The notes beneath the pieces were generated by a model. It was not told the origin of the DNA. It saw nothing but the letters and a program-made list of their open reading frames with translations, and did not search any database. A stretch of DNA of 64,000 nucleotides from Candidatus Hartigia pinicola (GTDB taxonomy: Bacteria; Pseudomonadota; Gammaproteobacteria; Enterobacterales; Enterobacteriaceae). The stretch's first letter is position 1. The number at the start of each line of letters is the position of its first letter. Where the stretch lies: contig CP048208.1 in NCBI GenBank assembly GCA_020541205.1, positions 930,001 to 994,000 on the forward strand, in the 5' to 3' direction. Positions 1 to 12,497 of this stretch are shown one piece after another. A program made the translations under genes and the position numbers.

Positions 1-2284
1 TAAAATTAAAGAAAATGGATTCATTACCAACAAATCAGTAAAATACTTATTTATATTTTATGATAAATGATAGTTCATCATTGTGATTATAAATAAGTCT
101 AGATTTAATTTGATTAATGTATTTATACTCAGATTAATAATTTGATACTATTTTAATATTTACATTGAACTGCGATTTCGTAAATAACATTTATAAAAAT
201 GACTTTAATTATGTATTAATTTTGAAAAATATCTTTTTTATATGTAAAACAAAATATGATAGTGCAGAATATTTAAAATCTAGCCAAAGCTAGATCATTC
301 TGTTGTAATGAAATGATCCATGGGTATATACTATTCAATGCTTTTCTTTCTTTATAAAGCTTACTAAGTATAAAATAATAACTATTTATAATAGTAGAAT
401 ATGTTATTTAATTAAGTTATATATTATAGCTTGTTGAAAAGCTAATAAAATGCATAGTATGAAGTAAAAACATTGAGTTTGATATACATGGGTCAAAAAA
501 TATAGTAACGTTACTTTTATCTACTATAGATAGTATCTAGTAAATATTTAAATATACTTATATCGTATTATAATTATTTTTATAATATTAATATTTTCAA
601 GAGTAATAAATAGTTTACTATGACTTTATGTAAAATACTAAATTACATTATGTATAAATTTTCACAGTAGTTGGTTGTAATTTCACAAAGTTAGAAGTTA
701 TATAGAATTGCAGCGCGTTCTTTGAGTGGATATCAGATGGCTAATATAGCTATAATCATAAACTGACCTCTGTGTCAATACATTAATCGCATTATTGAAT
801 TTTGAATAATATAAAATCATAGTTTAGATATAAGTTCTGAAAATACTATGATTTTTTTTAGTTAATCTAGAAAACACTTGAAATTACTATATTTGTTCTT
901 AACTGTAATTATTACTAGAATATATATTTTTATTAATAAATGCATTTTATAGAAACTTAGTTAAAAAGTAGAACAGAAGTGAATGAGGTAATTACGCATA
1001 ATATTTTGAGTTTTTCTTATCACAGTAAACACCTTACATTAAGTATGATGAGAATACTGTTTTGTTATTCTTCCACTGACGTAACTGTGGTTACTTAAGA
1101 GTAAGTAATAAAGCCTGAGTATTCTTTCAGTGATTCTTGTAATGATCACTTTGTATTAACATAATGTAATTATTATATTTTATTTTGGTAGAATGATTTT
1201 TATTTAGATGTATTATAACATTAAAAAGTACTTATGCTATTGCAAAAAATTTATACTAGTATTGATATTTAAATTCGATGTAATACATTATAATGTCATA
1301 TAAAAAATGATTCTACTAAAAATGGTAGAATTATAATTCATTGGAATGAATATAATTCTTACTTAAAGTTTTCCTATGTAGGTAATTATATTTTCATGAT
1401 TGTCTCTTAAAAAGATTTATCAATAGCCAATATAAAAAGAATTATTGTTATCTTGCTAATTTTTATTAATGTAATATTGATTTAGATAATTAATATTAGT
1501 GGTTAAAGATAAGATCATTTATATTATTTTGGTTTTTATGATTTTTGTGTCTCAGTTACTTGTTAATTTATCAAAAATTAATTAATAAATATAAATAGAA
1601 TATCAATACTCTTAATACCTTGAAGGTAGATTACAAGTTTAAATTATAGATGCTCTCTTACATAAAACATCTTCAATCGTAGTTATATAGTTGAATATAA
1701 TAGTTGAGGATATAGTTATTATTAGTTAATAATCTATTTTTATTTATTGTATATATATTTTAACTACATTTAGAGTGATATAGTTGACTTTTCTTATGAC
1801 AAAGAAATTAATAGTGCATATACTAAAATAAATTATTTAATATCAGTATTTTAATTGTAATCAACGGTAAAAATTATAAATAAAATCGTAGCGCTTATTT
1901 ATTAATTAAATGTAAAATAACTACTAACTCTATCTTTTTATAGTTTTAATTTTAATTATTTAAAGAAGTATAAAGATCGTAGATATTAATCTCTGTCACT
2001 AAATAATAATAATAAATAGCTTTTAAGCTATAGATAAATCAAAACAATATTACTTTATATAGGGAACTTCTTTTCAATAGAATAATGTTACTGGTTAATT
2101 ATGCTCATTAATAAGATTATTTGTATGATTAAAATATCTTATTTTAGATTAATTGTTATCATTAAAAATTAGATTATACTTATTATATTGCTAAAAGCTT
2201 TAGTATCGTTAAATTTTAAAAGTTCTAATTTTCAGAAAAATTCTCGGAAGTTAGTAGATGAGTTTATAACTATTTGAATTTAAA
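1..2284. other. AT-rich spacer, no gene seen
   Basis: No open frame with recognisable protein content on either strand. The DNA is very AT-rich, with stop codons in all frames. It holds one terminator-like hairpin (813-859) and two small adjacent hairpins (arms 1310-1316/1325-1331 and about 1337-1352). The best explanation is fully eroded former genes. Confidence 0.7.
813..859 (+). terminator. terminator-like hairpin with T8 tail
   Basis: An 11-bp perfect stem (arms 813-823 and 845-855) is followed at once by a run of eight T (852-859), the layout of a Rho-independent terminator on the plus strand. The stem is AT-rich and the 21-base loop is long, so it may be weak. No gene is left upstream for it to serve, so it is either a relic or chance. 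Confidence 0.3.
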
Positions 2285-3415
2285 TTATAATAACAGCAAT
2301 TCCATGATGCGTTGGTAAATTAAGGAGAGTTGTTTAAGATCATTAATGCTTACACACTCATCTACTTTATGGATAGTTGCATTTATCGGGCCTAATTCAA
2401 TCACTTCAGCTCCAGTTTGTGCAATAAAGCGTCCGTCAGAAGTACCTCCACTAGTACATAACTTAGTTTTTTGATTTGTCAGTTCTTGAATGGATTGAAC
2501 TGCAGAATTTACTAAGTTACCATGACACGTCAAAAAAGGTTGACCTGAAAGTTCCCATTTTATTTCATACTTAAGTTGATGATATGAAAGCATATTTTTA
2601 ATTGTATCACGAATTAATATATCAGTGAGATCATTGCTAAATCTAAAGTTAAATTGAACAAAAATTTTTCCCGGGATAATATTATTTACACCTATGCCAG
2701 CGTGAATATTGGTAATTTGCATGCTAGTTTCAGGAAAAAAATCATTACCTTGATCCCATTTTTTTTTGATAAGATCATGTAAAAAATTCGTAGCACGATG
2801 TACTGGGTTATCAGCAAGAGCTGGGTAAGCAACATGCCCTTGAGTGCCTAAAATTATCAGATTAGCAGTTATAGATCCACGGCGACCAGTTTTAATAATA
2901 TCCCCTAATTTCAATTGACTAGAAGGTTCACCAACTAAACAATAATTTAAAGTTTCACGACGGTTTATTAGACTCTCAACAACTTTTCTTGTTCCATATG
3001 TTCCTTTCGTTTCTTCATCAGAAGTAATTAAAAAAGCTAGTCTATTATAGTGTGCTGGATGCTTTTTAACAAAGTTTTCAACAGCAATAATCATCGCCGC
3101 AATAGCGCCTTTCATATCTGCTGCACCTCGTCCATAAATATATTGATTAATAATTTTTGGTATAAAAGGGAAAGTGCTCCATTGCATATAATCGCCTGAA
3201 GGAACTACATCAGTATGCCCAGCAAATACTAGTGTTTTACCATTTTTACCACGATGAGCCCAAAAGTTTTTGGTATGACCAAAAGGCATTCGTTCAATTG
3301 TAAAACCAATCTTTTCAAGACGTTCAATGAGTATAGATTGACACCCATGATCATCAGGACTAATGGATGGACGAGCTATTAGCGCTTTCGTAAGTTTCGT
3401 AATTGGGCATTCCAT
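2285..3415 (-). CDS. dapE: Succinyl-diaminopimelate desuccinylase
   Basis: Hydrolyses N-succinyl-LL-2,6-diaminopimelate to LL-diaminopimelate and succinate, a late cytoplasmic step toward meso-DAP for peptidoglycan and lysine. The protein has 376 residues (E. coli 375). It is a two-zinc M20 peptidase, and all the expected residues are visible: His67 (AGHTDVV), Asp100 (GRGAADMKG), the Glu134-Glu135 pair (TSDEE), Glu163 (VGEPSS) and His349 (NATIHK). The ATG at 3415 is preceded by an AAGGT-type ribosome site about 5 bases away, and the N-terminus ([13 protein letters not shown]) matches the family. It is an isolated single-gene unit with kilobases of empty DNA on both sides. A run of nine A in the coding strand (2759-2767) is a possible slippage site. 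Retention implies that the cell still makes DAP for its wall, or supplies lysine. Confidence 0.97.
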   Translation of the reverse strand: MECPITKLTKALIARPSISPDDHGCQSILIERLEKIGFTIERMPFGHTKNFWAHRGKNGKTLVFAGHTDVVPSGDYMQWSTFPFIPKIINQYIYGRGAADMKGAIAAMIIAVENFVKKHPAHYNRLAFLITSDEETKGTYGTRKVVESLINRRETLNYCLVGEPSSQLKLGDIIKTGRRGSITANLIILGTQGHVAYPALADNPVHRATNFLHDLIKKKWDQGNDFFPETSMQITNIHAGIGVNNIIPGKIFVQFNFRFSNDLTDILIRDTIKNMLSYHQLKYEIKWELSGQPFLTCHGNLVNSAVQSIQELTNQKTKLCTSGGTSDGRFIAQTGAEVIELGPINATIHKVDECVSINDLKQLSLIYQRIMELLLL

Positions 3416-6400
3416 TTCATACCTTAGATAATTAAATGAATTACTAATATTTATAAAATAAGCAGATGTGTTTAATTATTTCTGGATCTAGTAAAATTCA
3501 TTATATATTTATAGTGTTAATGATTTTATTTTCATTATCATTTGATTTTACTATACGTTCCTTTAGTAATAGATAAGTGTTACACTAACTCTTTTAAAAA
3601 AAATAAAATAATATATTATACATACTATTAATTCAGTAATTGTGCAATGAATAGTTAATTTTATAATTATAAAAGTAGTTTTAAGCTTTTATGATGATGT
3701 AATAATCTTTAATTCTATACATAAGCATAGAAAGAAAATTATATTTAAAATACAATTTTTTCTAGCGCTCGTTATAAATAATTTTTAAAAATCAATTACT
3801 TATTATATTTGTAATATATTAAGTCGTAAACTTATTGTTTTTTGTAATGTCAGCTCCTCTAATATAGTCCCAGGTATTTATCTAAAGTAATTTATAATTC
3901 GGATATACGTTCGACGAAAATATTTTACAATGTCAGTACAGTATATTCAACTTCATGATATCTTAAATAACTTAATAGTTTGATAATATGTTAAGAGTCG
4001 CAACTAAAGAACGCTAAGAAAAATTCTTTCAAGGAAAGCTATTTGATTTAGTTAGTATAGTTTCAGAATTTTTCTATAATATATATTATATTACTTAAAA
4101 TATCATAGAATTATAATTAATAATCTCGAAAATTTTACTTAAATAATTAAGTAAAAGACCGCTATTTTAAAGTAAAATACTTTTATTTTAGATCAAATAA
4201 TGATAAGAGACTATTTAGTATGATTCTATATAATAAATAAATAGTAAATATTCAAGTAATAATTTGAAAAAATTTTAAATATTTCTTATCGTTCTGTTAC
4301 ACTCAAGAGGATTTTTTTGATGATGAAATTTTTGTTTTTATGATAAATTTTTTATTAAATCATAAGTATAGAATTTATTATATTTTTCTATTTAATGATT
4401 GGGTTCAGTATATTATCTACATGATATTGAAGATTTTCACTAGAATAATTCTCATTTAGAAATATCATCATGGATATTAGTTATTATTTATAGAAATAAA
4501 ATTACTACGACTACTTTATCTTAGTAAGATTATCAATGATAGCGGAAAGTTAAAGAGTTAAATGTTCAGTATGTACTATAATATATCTTTTGATGTTAGT
4601 AGGATTTTTACTTGAATCATAGTATTTATACATCATATTATTATTGCAGTACTTTCTGAGTCAAAAATAATTTACTTTCTAATATAGTTTGGCGATAAAT
4701 TTTGATATAGAATTTAAACAATGAGATTGTGGTAATAATTTCTGTAGAAAGTTTGATAGAGTTTGTAATAGTAAACCTGTTTAAGGTGTAAAATAGTAAC
4801 ATACGTATTCTTCTGTAAAATGATTATTGCTCATTTTACTGGATACAGTTTTTAAGGATGTAGAGTAATATATAAAATATTGCATATTCCTAGTTTTACT
4901 ATAGATATATATATCTTCTGAGAAATTAATATTGAATTTTATAATATTTTACGAGTCATCTCACGACTGTAGATGTTATTGTTTTAATAAAATATGTAAA
5001 ATCATTATGTTTTAAAACATGTACAATAGATCTATAGAATATTTGTGAATAATTAAAGGAAATATAAGCCCATTCCAAGAGATAATAAATTATATACAAA
5101 AGATATATATATGGATAAGCTAAACAATAAAATAGCCCTCTAACATTGATAACTCAGTGAAATAAGATTATAACACTCTTTTCCTGAATCTTTCAAATGT
5201 GTACTTAAAAGTATGCATTTAAAGTATATCTTTTGATGACTATTAAAGAAATCAACTAGATGCTTTTAGTATTGATAAATTTTAAGAGTTGAACATTTTT
5301 TAAAAAACAGTGTAATGTGATGTCATAAGTACAAAACATACTTTGTGTTACTGTGAGAGTATATAGCTTTATAGAGTAATTTTCATATAACGAAATTAAT
5401 AATTATGATCTAGAAAATTATTACTTCTCTAGAAGTATGTTGGACTATAATCAATAAAAGATGTAGATATATTCTGCTTTATTTTAAAGTTAATATCCTT
5501 AAACATAGTAATATTTCACTTAGTTTCGGTAGAATTAGATTAACTAATTAATAGATTGAGATCGAGAATACAATTAAAAATATCCTAAAGAAAATTCCAC
5601 GGGAATTATTCATCAAAGCTTTTATTTTAGCGGATAAATATATAATATAAATATCTCAATAAAACAAAGGGAAAGTATTAAGTAAGTCTTATATTTTATA
5701 TCTATTATTTCGGTAAATTTATAATTAATTTTTTTTAATTGACGTTATCACTCTATTCGTGTAGTTCATTATGTTTAGTGATTTTAGGTAAATATTACGC
5801 TAATGTCTTATCGATATCTATACAATAATTATATACTAAACTTTAGCATGTGAAGGAGATGAATAGACATGTATAAAGTAGAAATTTATTAAAGTCTAAC
5901 GATATTAATCAGAGAAGGTATGCAACTCAGAGAATGATTCAGTGATATCAGAATATTATATATTATGTAGTATTTAGTGATAAATTATTATTAAAATGTG
6001 CATAATTCAGAATAATTACGACAATAACAATCTCTAACATGATTTAATTAATTATCTTCATGAATCACTTCAATTTCTCTATAAGAGAATTACTAATTAA
6101 TTTTAGGTAACACTCATCAACTATTTTTTCGCAATTAATTATTTAAATTAGTATTTGATCTTATCAAGTAATATTATATATGAATAATAATATTAATTAA
6201 TGGGGTATTATTCTTTTATTCAAGAACTGAAGTCAGGCGATTATCTGATCTAGCATAACGTATATTGAAAACACTAAGCTTTAAGTTTTTTTTGATAATT
6301 TTCTACGTAAATAAGATCAATTTTCTATTATTATATTTCTATTTATTTAGAATATTATTAATATACAGAGAAATAATATTCTAAATAATTAGATTCTTTA

Positions 6401-7196
6401 GAATACAGTATTACGTTTAGTGAAGTCAAAAGATTTTACTAAATAATGAGCTTTTTGAACGAATTACAACTTCAAATGTAATTTTGTAATATTTATACAT
6501 AAGTGTTAATAATACAGATACAATTTTTAAAAAAGTTATAATTCTGATCAAAAGATTTTTCAGCATTAAATTTGATGCTGTGATAAATACTTAAGGTTTT
6601 ACCTGCTATTACCAAAGGGATAAAAGATATTGTTATGGATAGAAAAAGCATCTTAATATTTTTTAATTTTATAATAACAGAATCACAATATATGAAAAAT
6701 CTATTTTAAAATAGTAGTTGTATTAGTGAAATTTTTTAAATAGTATATATTTTATAATAAAAAAATTATGAAAATTTTATAACGAAATGTGCTTTATAAT
6801 GTGAATATGATTTATCATTATTTAATAATTGAGCATATATTTAGATAGTAAGAAAAAAAATATGAATTAGTTAACTTCTTTTCATTATCTTAATAAATAG
6901 AAAACTTACATCGTAAATTTTAAATTTTTTGTCATAAACAACTATTTTAAAAGAATAGAGCGTGTTTAAAAAAATCTCAAACAAAGTTATAAAATATTTA
7001 TAGTCTTAAATAGTTTGAGCCTATATAGACTAAATGAATTTATTTTATGAGATAAAGAATGATGTGATTCGAAGTATTACTGTACTTTTATTTTTTCAGA
7101 CAATAGCAATATAATGTCATCACAGTTTTATTAATTTTAATTTAGTTATGAAATAGTAAGATATTTTCGTTATTAACTATTACGTGTACTGCGTGC
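3416..7196. other. AT-rich spacer, no gene seen
   Basis: 3.8 kb with no recognisable protein or RNA gene. Notable details: a strong Shine-Dalgarno-like AAGGAG (5853-5858) set before a 7-codon frame (5869-5892), and a compact hairpin at 6561-6580 (8 bp plus one G-U pair on the plus strand). Both could be relics of former genes. Confidence 0.7.
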
Positions 7197-8102
7197 TTAA
7201 TCAATTTCTTCAGAATCAGTTGCACTAATAATTTTTTGATTCCACAGTGAACCTAACCTAAAATCCCATGACAGTGGTTCTATTTTAGTGCGACCTGCGT
7301 TGGGTGAAAATGTCAGTTCACTAAAATAAAGCGTTTGGCTAGATATTAAAAAATCAGCACGACAATAATCAAAAGGATTTACTAATTGTTTCGCAAGATT
7401 TAGCATATCTTGGAATAGTTTTGGTTTATCAATGGGTTGTAACATATTGGGATAACCAAACATAATAGGTTGTAGTTGCCATTCTGTATCATAAATATTA
7501 ATATATTCAGTACCACATTTTTCAGTATAATCAATTTCTGCATACATTGGTTGTCCTGAAAAACAGTGAATACGGTAAGTTTCTGGAACTATCTTTCTGT
7601 TTTTATTAGAAAATATATCAATATATTTTTCACAAATAATTTTTGCCGGAATATTTTTATAATGTCGCTCTCTTGTTATATAATATAGATTTTTAATTAA
7701 ATGAAATGACAAAGTATCTTTTGCTTTCTTTAAGTCAAATTGTGCTTTATCTTGACAAATTATGCTGCTACCACTATCGTGAGAACATTTCAATACAAAA
7801 CTTTCAGGTAATTGATTAAAATTGATTTCGTCTACATGATTATAAATAGCTAAAATTGGTACTAGGTATTGATTACCAATTTTTTTTGAAACATATTTCC
7901 TTACTGCTAATTTATCAGCTAATTCTGTATATAATGGATTGTTATCATACAAAATTCTATAGTTAACTTTTTCATTAAAAGTTTTTGGATAATTGAGATT
8001 GGGAGTATAACCTATTTTTTTTATAAATTTATTAGTGAGATACACTTTATCACTCATATATTTTGTGCGTAATTTTTTAAGTAAATACTTGATTTTTTTC
8101 AT
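7197..8102 (-). CDS. TupA-like ATP-grasp protein, probably surface-glycan related
   Basis: A 301-residue protein resembling the ATP-grasp TupA family (named for teichuronopeptide biosynthesis). Members are common in capsule and O-antigen clusters, often labelled glycosyltransferase, and are thought to ligate amino acids or similar groups onto polysaccharide. Visible family features: an N-terminal F-NEKVNYR segment (about 42-49), the nucleotide-binding stretch FVLKCSHDSGSSII (about 102-115), and the C-terminal signature ADFL---TLYFSELTFSPNAG with WDFRLG (about 250-284). The substrate cannot be told. The ATG at 8102 has no clear ribosome site. The gene stands alone: no other glycan gene survives nearby, which is odd for this family. 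Composition is AT-rich like its neighbours, so there is no sign of recent transfer. Palindromes lie just upstream (8113-8143). Confidence 0.8.
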   Translation of the reverse strand: MKKIKYLLKKLRTKYMSDKVYLTNKFIKKIGYTPNLNYPKTFNEKVNYRILYDNNPLYTELADKLAVRKYVSKKIGNQYLVPILAIYNHVDEINFNQLPESFVLKCSHDSGSSIICQDKAQFDLKKAKDTLSFHLIKNLYYITRERHYKNIPAKIICEKYIDIFSNKNRKIVPETYRIHCFSGQPMYAEIDYTEKCGTEYINIYDTEWQLQPIMFGYPNMLQPIDKPKLFQDMLNLAKQLVNPFDYCRADFLISSQTLYFSELTFSPNAGRTKIEPLSWDFRLGSLWNQKIISATDSEEID

Positions 8103-8112
8103 GTTTAGTTGA

Positions 8113-8143
8113 AATCAATAATTGATTAATCATTAATGATTAA
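8113..8143. repeat. Two overlapping palindromes upstream of the ATP-grasp gene
   Basis: A 15-base palindrome with one central base (arms 8113-8119 and 8121-8127) overlaps an 18-bp perfect palindrome (8126-8143). They lie 11-41 bases upstream of the start codon of the minus-strand gene ending at 8102. The position suits an operator or a leader hairpin, but AT-rich DNA makes palindromes common, so function is inferred only. Confidence 0.4.
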
Positions 8144-8989
8144 AAATCATACTATACTAAAAATGAATATAAAATAAAAAAATTACTATTATTTTTATAA
8201 ATACATTTCTTAGTTACAAAAGACATTAAGTAGTAATAATTATGAAATGCAATATTTTGAGATGTTGTATGATCCTTTATTTATATTATATAGATTATAT
8301 GTGTTATATAAGAGTAAAATATTTGATATTTGTTATAGTTTTTAGTCTTAACTGAACTTTAAGCAATTATTTAGTTAATTTTTTATTAATGTTTATTCAC
8401 ATGCATGGTATATTAAAAATAGATCATCATGAATGATCATGAAATATTAAATTTCATATTCATTTATTTTATTTAATATTATGAATCTGGTATTCGATAG
8501 ATCAAGAAAGTCACAGGTAATGTCGTTAATTGTCTTAAACATATTAAGAACTATAGCTCGTTATATTAAAAATGAGATTGAGTAAAAAGTTGATTTTGAT
8601 TGAAGTAATATCAAGTAATGATAATGATATGACAGTTTAATTAGTTTAATAAATTACTATGATAACGTTTGAATAGAATGAGTAATTAATGAATTTATGC
8701 ATATACTAAATACTATATTATAATTATAAAAACAACTGATATATTAGTTATAATCAGGAGTATTAAAATTACTGTATGTAAAATGAATTTATTTAACCTT
8801 AATTAGTATATTACAAGATGAAGAGAAAGGAAATATTTTAAAAATATAGATTAGTATTATACTAGTGATTTATGATTAATAAATCAGTTGGACATAAAAA
8901 CATTGATTGTATATTATCGAGCCATGAATATCTATAAACTATCAGTTTTTCATTAATTGCATTAATATTTCTATTTTTCTTAATCTAGT

Positions 8990-9106
8990 TTATGGACTGA
9001 TTTAATGAAGTCAGTAATAATCTTATTGCACTGATTTATGCCGGTGCAGTAAATGCTAATATTTATTGTAAAAATATAAGAAGCTAATAGATTGGCTTCT
9101 TTTGTC
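8990..9106 (+). ncRNA. Candidate small structured RNA, three hairpins
   Basis: Three consecutive stem-loops end in a terminator. Hairpin 1: arms 8996-9000/9011-9015. Hairpin 2: an 11-pair stem (9023-9033/9042-9052) with an 8-base loop, containing two G-U pairs. Hairpin 3: a 10-pair stem (9078-9087/9092-9101) with one G-U pair, followed by T-rich sequence. All the G-U pairs are valid only in a plus-strand transcript; on the minus strand they would be A-C mismatches. That is what an RNA under selection would show. The patch is also richer in G+C than the DNA around it. I do not recognise a known family (not 6S, 4.5S, tmRNA, RNase P, Spot 42 or GcvB). No promoter could be assigned with confidence. 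Confidence 0.35.
9078..9106 (+). terminator. Rho-independent terminator of the candidate RNA
   Basis: Stem AAGAAGCTAA / TTGGCTTCTT with loop TAGA, then a T-rich tail. The single wobble (U-G) is valid on the plus strand. The minus strand also meets ATATTTTT after the stem, so bidirectional use is possible. Confidence 0.45.
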
Positions 9107-11092
9107 TAATTTATTAAAATTTAAAAAATTGTACGATTTCATTTATGATATATTAATACAAATTTTATAAATCTCGGTAATTTAACTTGTATTTAGTTCT
9201 ATTGACATGTGTAAATTTTTATGTTACTTATTGATTTTTTAAGAGTTTTTGATATAGTTCTTCTTTTTAGTGTCTGTTTTATTTTCTAAAATTTTTATAT
9301 GATCAAATTATATTTTTCTTTTAAGAGCCTCATGTGTTTCACTCTAGTATTTTCTTGATTAAGAAAGAGTTTTAAATTATTACAACACACATAAAGTACA
9401 TTATGTACGTTTCTAAATTTTAGCATCCTTAAGTTTTGATTAAAACGCGATATAAATATAAATAAGCCTATGATTTATTAATAGACTTAAAGTATTAAAA
9501 GTTAATTCTATTCGCACTTTTAACTTAAATGATTTTTTTATACATCATACTATCGCGATAATATTTATGATCAAATAGAACATTATGTATTTTTAATATA
9601 CTGAAATAACTAAAATCTCCGCACTATTATAATAGAATTTAATCAACAAAACAGTCTGTTAAAGTTAAAATTCAATACTAAATGACAGATATTACAGTTC
9701 TAAAATTAACATAGTTTTAAGTTATTAATTGTATTCAATTTAAATGTTTTCCTCAAGGTAAGTAAGTTTAAAAAAATTTTCACTAGAACAATGATACAAT
9801 ATCTTACTTAATATTTGTAGTCTTGCAATACAAAGATTGAAACTTTTTTCTTGAACGCTTGGATGTTTCTTTAAAGAGATATGTTAAATGCACTTAATTA
9901 TGATTATTCTAATCATAAACTGTATTAACATAAAGAGAATACCTTGAAAGAGAGTTGTAATGATCTCGAAAAAAAGATTAGTATCATAAATTATAATGCT
10001 ATAATATATTTTGTATCATAAAGAATATAAAAACTTGATAGAATAATGCTAATAGCACTGCAAGTAGACTGTAATTAATACATATGTTTTTCATATCTTA
10101 GTCTGTCTAAATGTTTTTCACTATGCTACGAGATAAGCTATAGATATATTTTCCTTCTATCGTCTAGTTAATATACTAACAGTGCAGAGAGATTAAATTA
10201 AAGTTATGATATATAATACACGGTTAGTATTGTGTAGTGAGATAATAAATTGTTGATTGTTGTAGATAAATGCAATCAAGTAAAATTTTAAAATAAAATA
10301 GTTGAGCAGTATAAAGTAATGTTAGACATGTGTGTAGACTTGTTTCATTTTTAATTTAAATTTTATTCGATTATTATTTTCAGTGATTAAATTATATTTC
10401 ACATGCTGTGTAAGCTATGCTTTAAATGATTGTCACTGTGATTCATTTACTTGCAATGACAGTATTTACGTTTCTTGAAATTTATCACATAAGAAGAATA
10501 GTAAGACGTGCATTTTAAAAATCTATTCACCTTAATATACACTGAACCAAAAGAAGCGTTAAGCGTAAGAAGGTCGTTAGTAATATTCAAATATTTCATG
10601 ATAGAAGATTTAAATATAGAAACTGAATGAGAATTACCGTAATAAAATTTTATCTGTAATTGAATTACATTACATTAATAGCTACTTGAAATAAACAATT
10701 AGCATTCATAAAAAACGTGTTTTTAAATGATGTTGCACGCTGTTTATTTTAAAAAATAAAATTAGTTATTTAAATTAATAATGGTCGACTAACGATATTT
10801 AATATTTTTTCTAAATTGGATATTTTTCTTCATTAAAGATTTACAATAAAATATGTTTTAATAAATGAGAAAAATATCAAGAGAGCCAATTTTATAACTT
10901 AAAATACTGAACTGAGTACTGAATAATTATTTGAACGATTTCCGTCTTGGAATACTGAATATGGGCTTAAATTTGATTAACACAATTTTCATGTAATGAT
11001 TGAATGCTTAAAAAAAATTTATATATACGTATTTATTTTTTAGAAATATAAAAAATAATTAAGAATTGCATTAAAAACTGTATTCAGCGCAT

Positions 11093-11112
11093 AAAAAAAA
11101 CCTGCAAGTTAT
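11093..11112 (-). terminator. Possible terminator of accBC
   Basis: About 35-55 bases after the accC stop, the minus strand reads a short hairpin (AACT, loop TGCA, GGTT) running into eight T (11093-11100). The stem is only 4 bp, so termination would be weak; the T tract and position are the main support. Confidence 0.3.
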
Positions 11113-11146
11113 ATTTTGTAATTAATAATGAGTAAAAACATAACCC

Positions 11147-12487
11147 TTAAATACCTAGTATTTTTTCTAAATAGTGAATTTGCGTTTCACCTTGTTGAAA
11201 ATTTTTATCATTTATGATCATCTTTTGAAGTTCAATATTAGTTTGGATGCCATCAATAATTAATTCATTCAGTGCATTTTTCATACGTACTATAGCAATT
11301 TGACGAGTCTCCCCAAAAGAGATAAGTTTACCAATCATCGAGTCATAGTACGGAGGCACTGTATAACCAGAATAGATATGTGATTCCCAACGAATACCAA
11401 AACCACCTGGAGAATGAAAACGAGTGATTTTACCTGGACTTGGTAAACAAGTACTCGGATCTTCTGCATTTATACGACACTCAATAGCATGACCATGAAT
11501 AACTACGTCTTTTTGCTTAATTGACAAAGGTAAGCCAGAAGCAATATTGAGCTGTTCTTTGATTAAATCAATACCAGTAATCATTTCAGTGACTGGATGC
11601 TCAACTTGAATACGGGTGTTCATCTCAATAAAGTAAAATGTTCCGTTTTCATATAAAAATTCGAAGGTACCTGCACCACGATAGCCAATTTTAATACATG
11701 CATTGGCACAGCACTTACCAATACTATGACGAACTTCAGCTGTAATACCTAGTGCTGGCGCTTCTTCAACAATTTTTTGATAACGACGTTGCATTGAACA
11801 ATCACGCTCCGCTAAATAGATAGCGTTACCTTGACCATCAGCCATCACTTGAATTTCAACGTGACGTGGATTTTCAAGATATTTTTCCATATAAACTATT
11901 TCTTTATTAAAAGCAGTTTTCGCTTCTGTACGAGTCAAATGAATTGACGATTCTAAATCTTTTTCGTTATGTACAACGCGCATACCACGACCACCACCAC
12001 CGCTGGATGCTTTAATAATCACAGGATAACCAATGAGTTTCGCGATAGTTTTATTTTTTTCTCCGTCATTACTGAGTGGTGCATTAGAGCCTGGTACACA
12101 GGGTACGTTAAAATTTTTCATAGCTGCAATACCCGAAACTTTATCGCCCATTAGACGGATAGTTTCAGATTTTGGTCCAATGAAAATAAAACCTGAACGT
12201 TCTACTTGTTCTGCAAAATCGGCATCTTCAGATAAAAACCCATAGCCTGGATGAATAGCTTGAGCACCTGATATTTCTGCTGCGGAGATAATTGCAGGAA
12301 TATTTAAGTAGCTTTTTGCAGATATAGCCGGGCCTATACAAATAGTTTCATCCGACAGTAAAACATGCTTTAAATCACTATCTGCTGTAGAATAAACAGC
12401 AACAGTTTTAATACCTAATTCTTTACAGGCACGAAGAATACGCAGTGCAATTTCTCCACGGTTAGCAATGACAATCTTATTTAGCAT
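11147..12487 (-). CDS. accC: Acetyl-CoA carboxylase, biotin carboxylase subunit
   Basis: Carboxylates the biotin of AccB using ATP and bicarbonate, the first half-reaction of acetyl-CoA carboxylase, which makes malonyl-CoA for fatty-acid synthesis in the cytoplasm. It has 446 residues (E. coli 449). Visible: the N-terminal domain ([13 protein letters not shown]), Lys116, the ATP-grasp glycine loop GGGGRG (163-168) with Lys159, the [14 protein letters not shown] active-site segment, and the C-terminal domain ending LEKILGI, slightly short. An in-frame ATG eight codons upstream would extend it into the accB stop. I chose 12487 because it matches the family start, has an AGGA ribosome site six bases away, and leaves a 10-base gap after accB. 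Expression is presumably coupled to accB. No defect seen. Confidence 0.97.
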   Translation of the reverse strand: MLNKIVIANRGEIALRILRACKELGIKTVAVYSTADSDLKHVLLSDETICIGPAISAKSYLNIPAIISAAEISGAQAIHPGYGFLSEDADFAEQVERSGFIFIGPKSETIRLMGDKVSGIAAMKNFNVPCVPGSNAPLSNDGEKNKTIAKLIGYPVIIKASSGGGGRGMRVVHNEKDLESSIHLTRTEAKTAFNKEIVYMEKYLENPRHVEIQVMADGQGNAIYLAERDCSMQRRYQKIVEEAPALGITAEVRHSIGKCCANACIKIGYRGAGTFEFLYENGTFYFIEMNTRIQVEHPVTEMITGIDLIKEQLNIASGLPLSIKQKDVVIHGHAIECRINAEDPSTCLPSPGKITRFHSPGGFGIRWESHIYSGYTVPPYYDSMIGKLISFGETRQIAIVRMKNALNELIIDGIQTNIELQKMIINDKNFQQGETQIHYLEKILGI

Positions 12488-12497
12488 GGAATCCTCA

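Larger units (their letters stand above)
8103..11146. other. AT-rich spacer with one structured patch
   Basis: No protein gene is visible. The distal neighbours of accBC in E. coli (panF, prmA, dusB, fis) would be expected on this side; none is recognisable. The stretch contains palindromes (8113-8143), a long imperfect hairpin (8432-8464) and a candidate structured RNA (about 8990-9106). Confidence 0.65.

Noticed and set aside
5853-5892. AAGGAG followed by a 7-codon frame as a leader peptide
   Set aside because: No attenuator hairpins or downstream gene follow within kilobases; most likely chance or a relic.
11969-12245. Two short plus-strand frames inside accC
   Set aside because: They lie antisense to a well-conserved gene and have repetitive, family-less content (for example a Thr run); shadows of accC.
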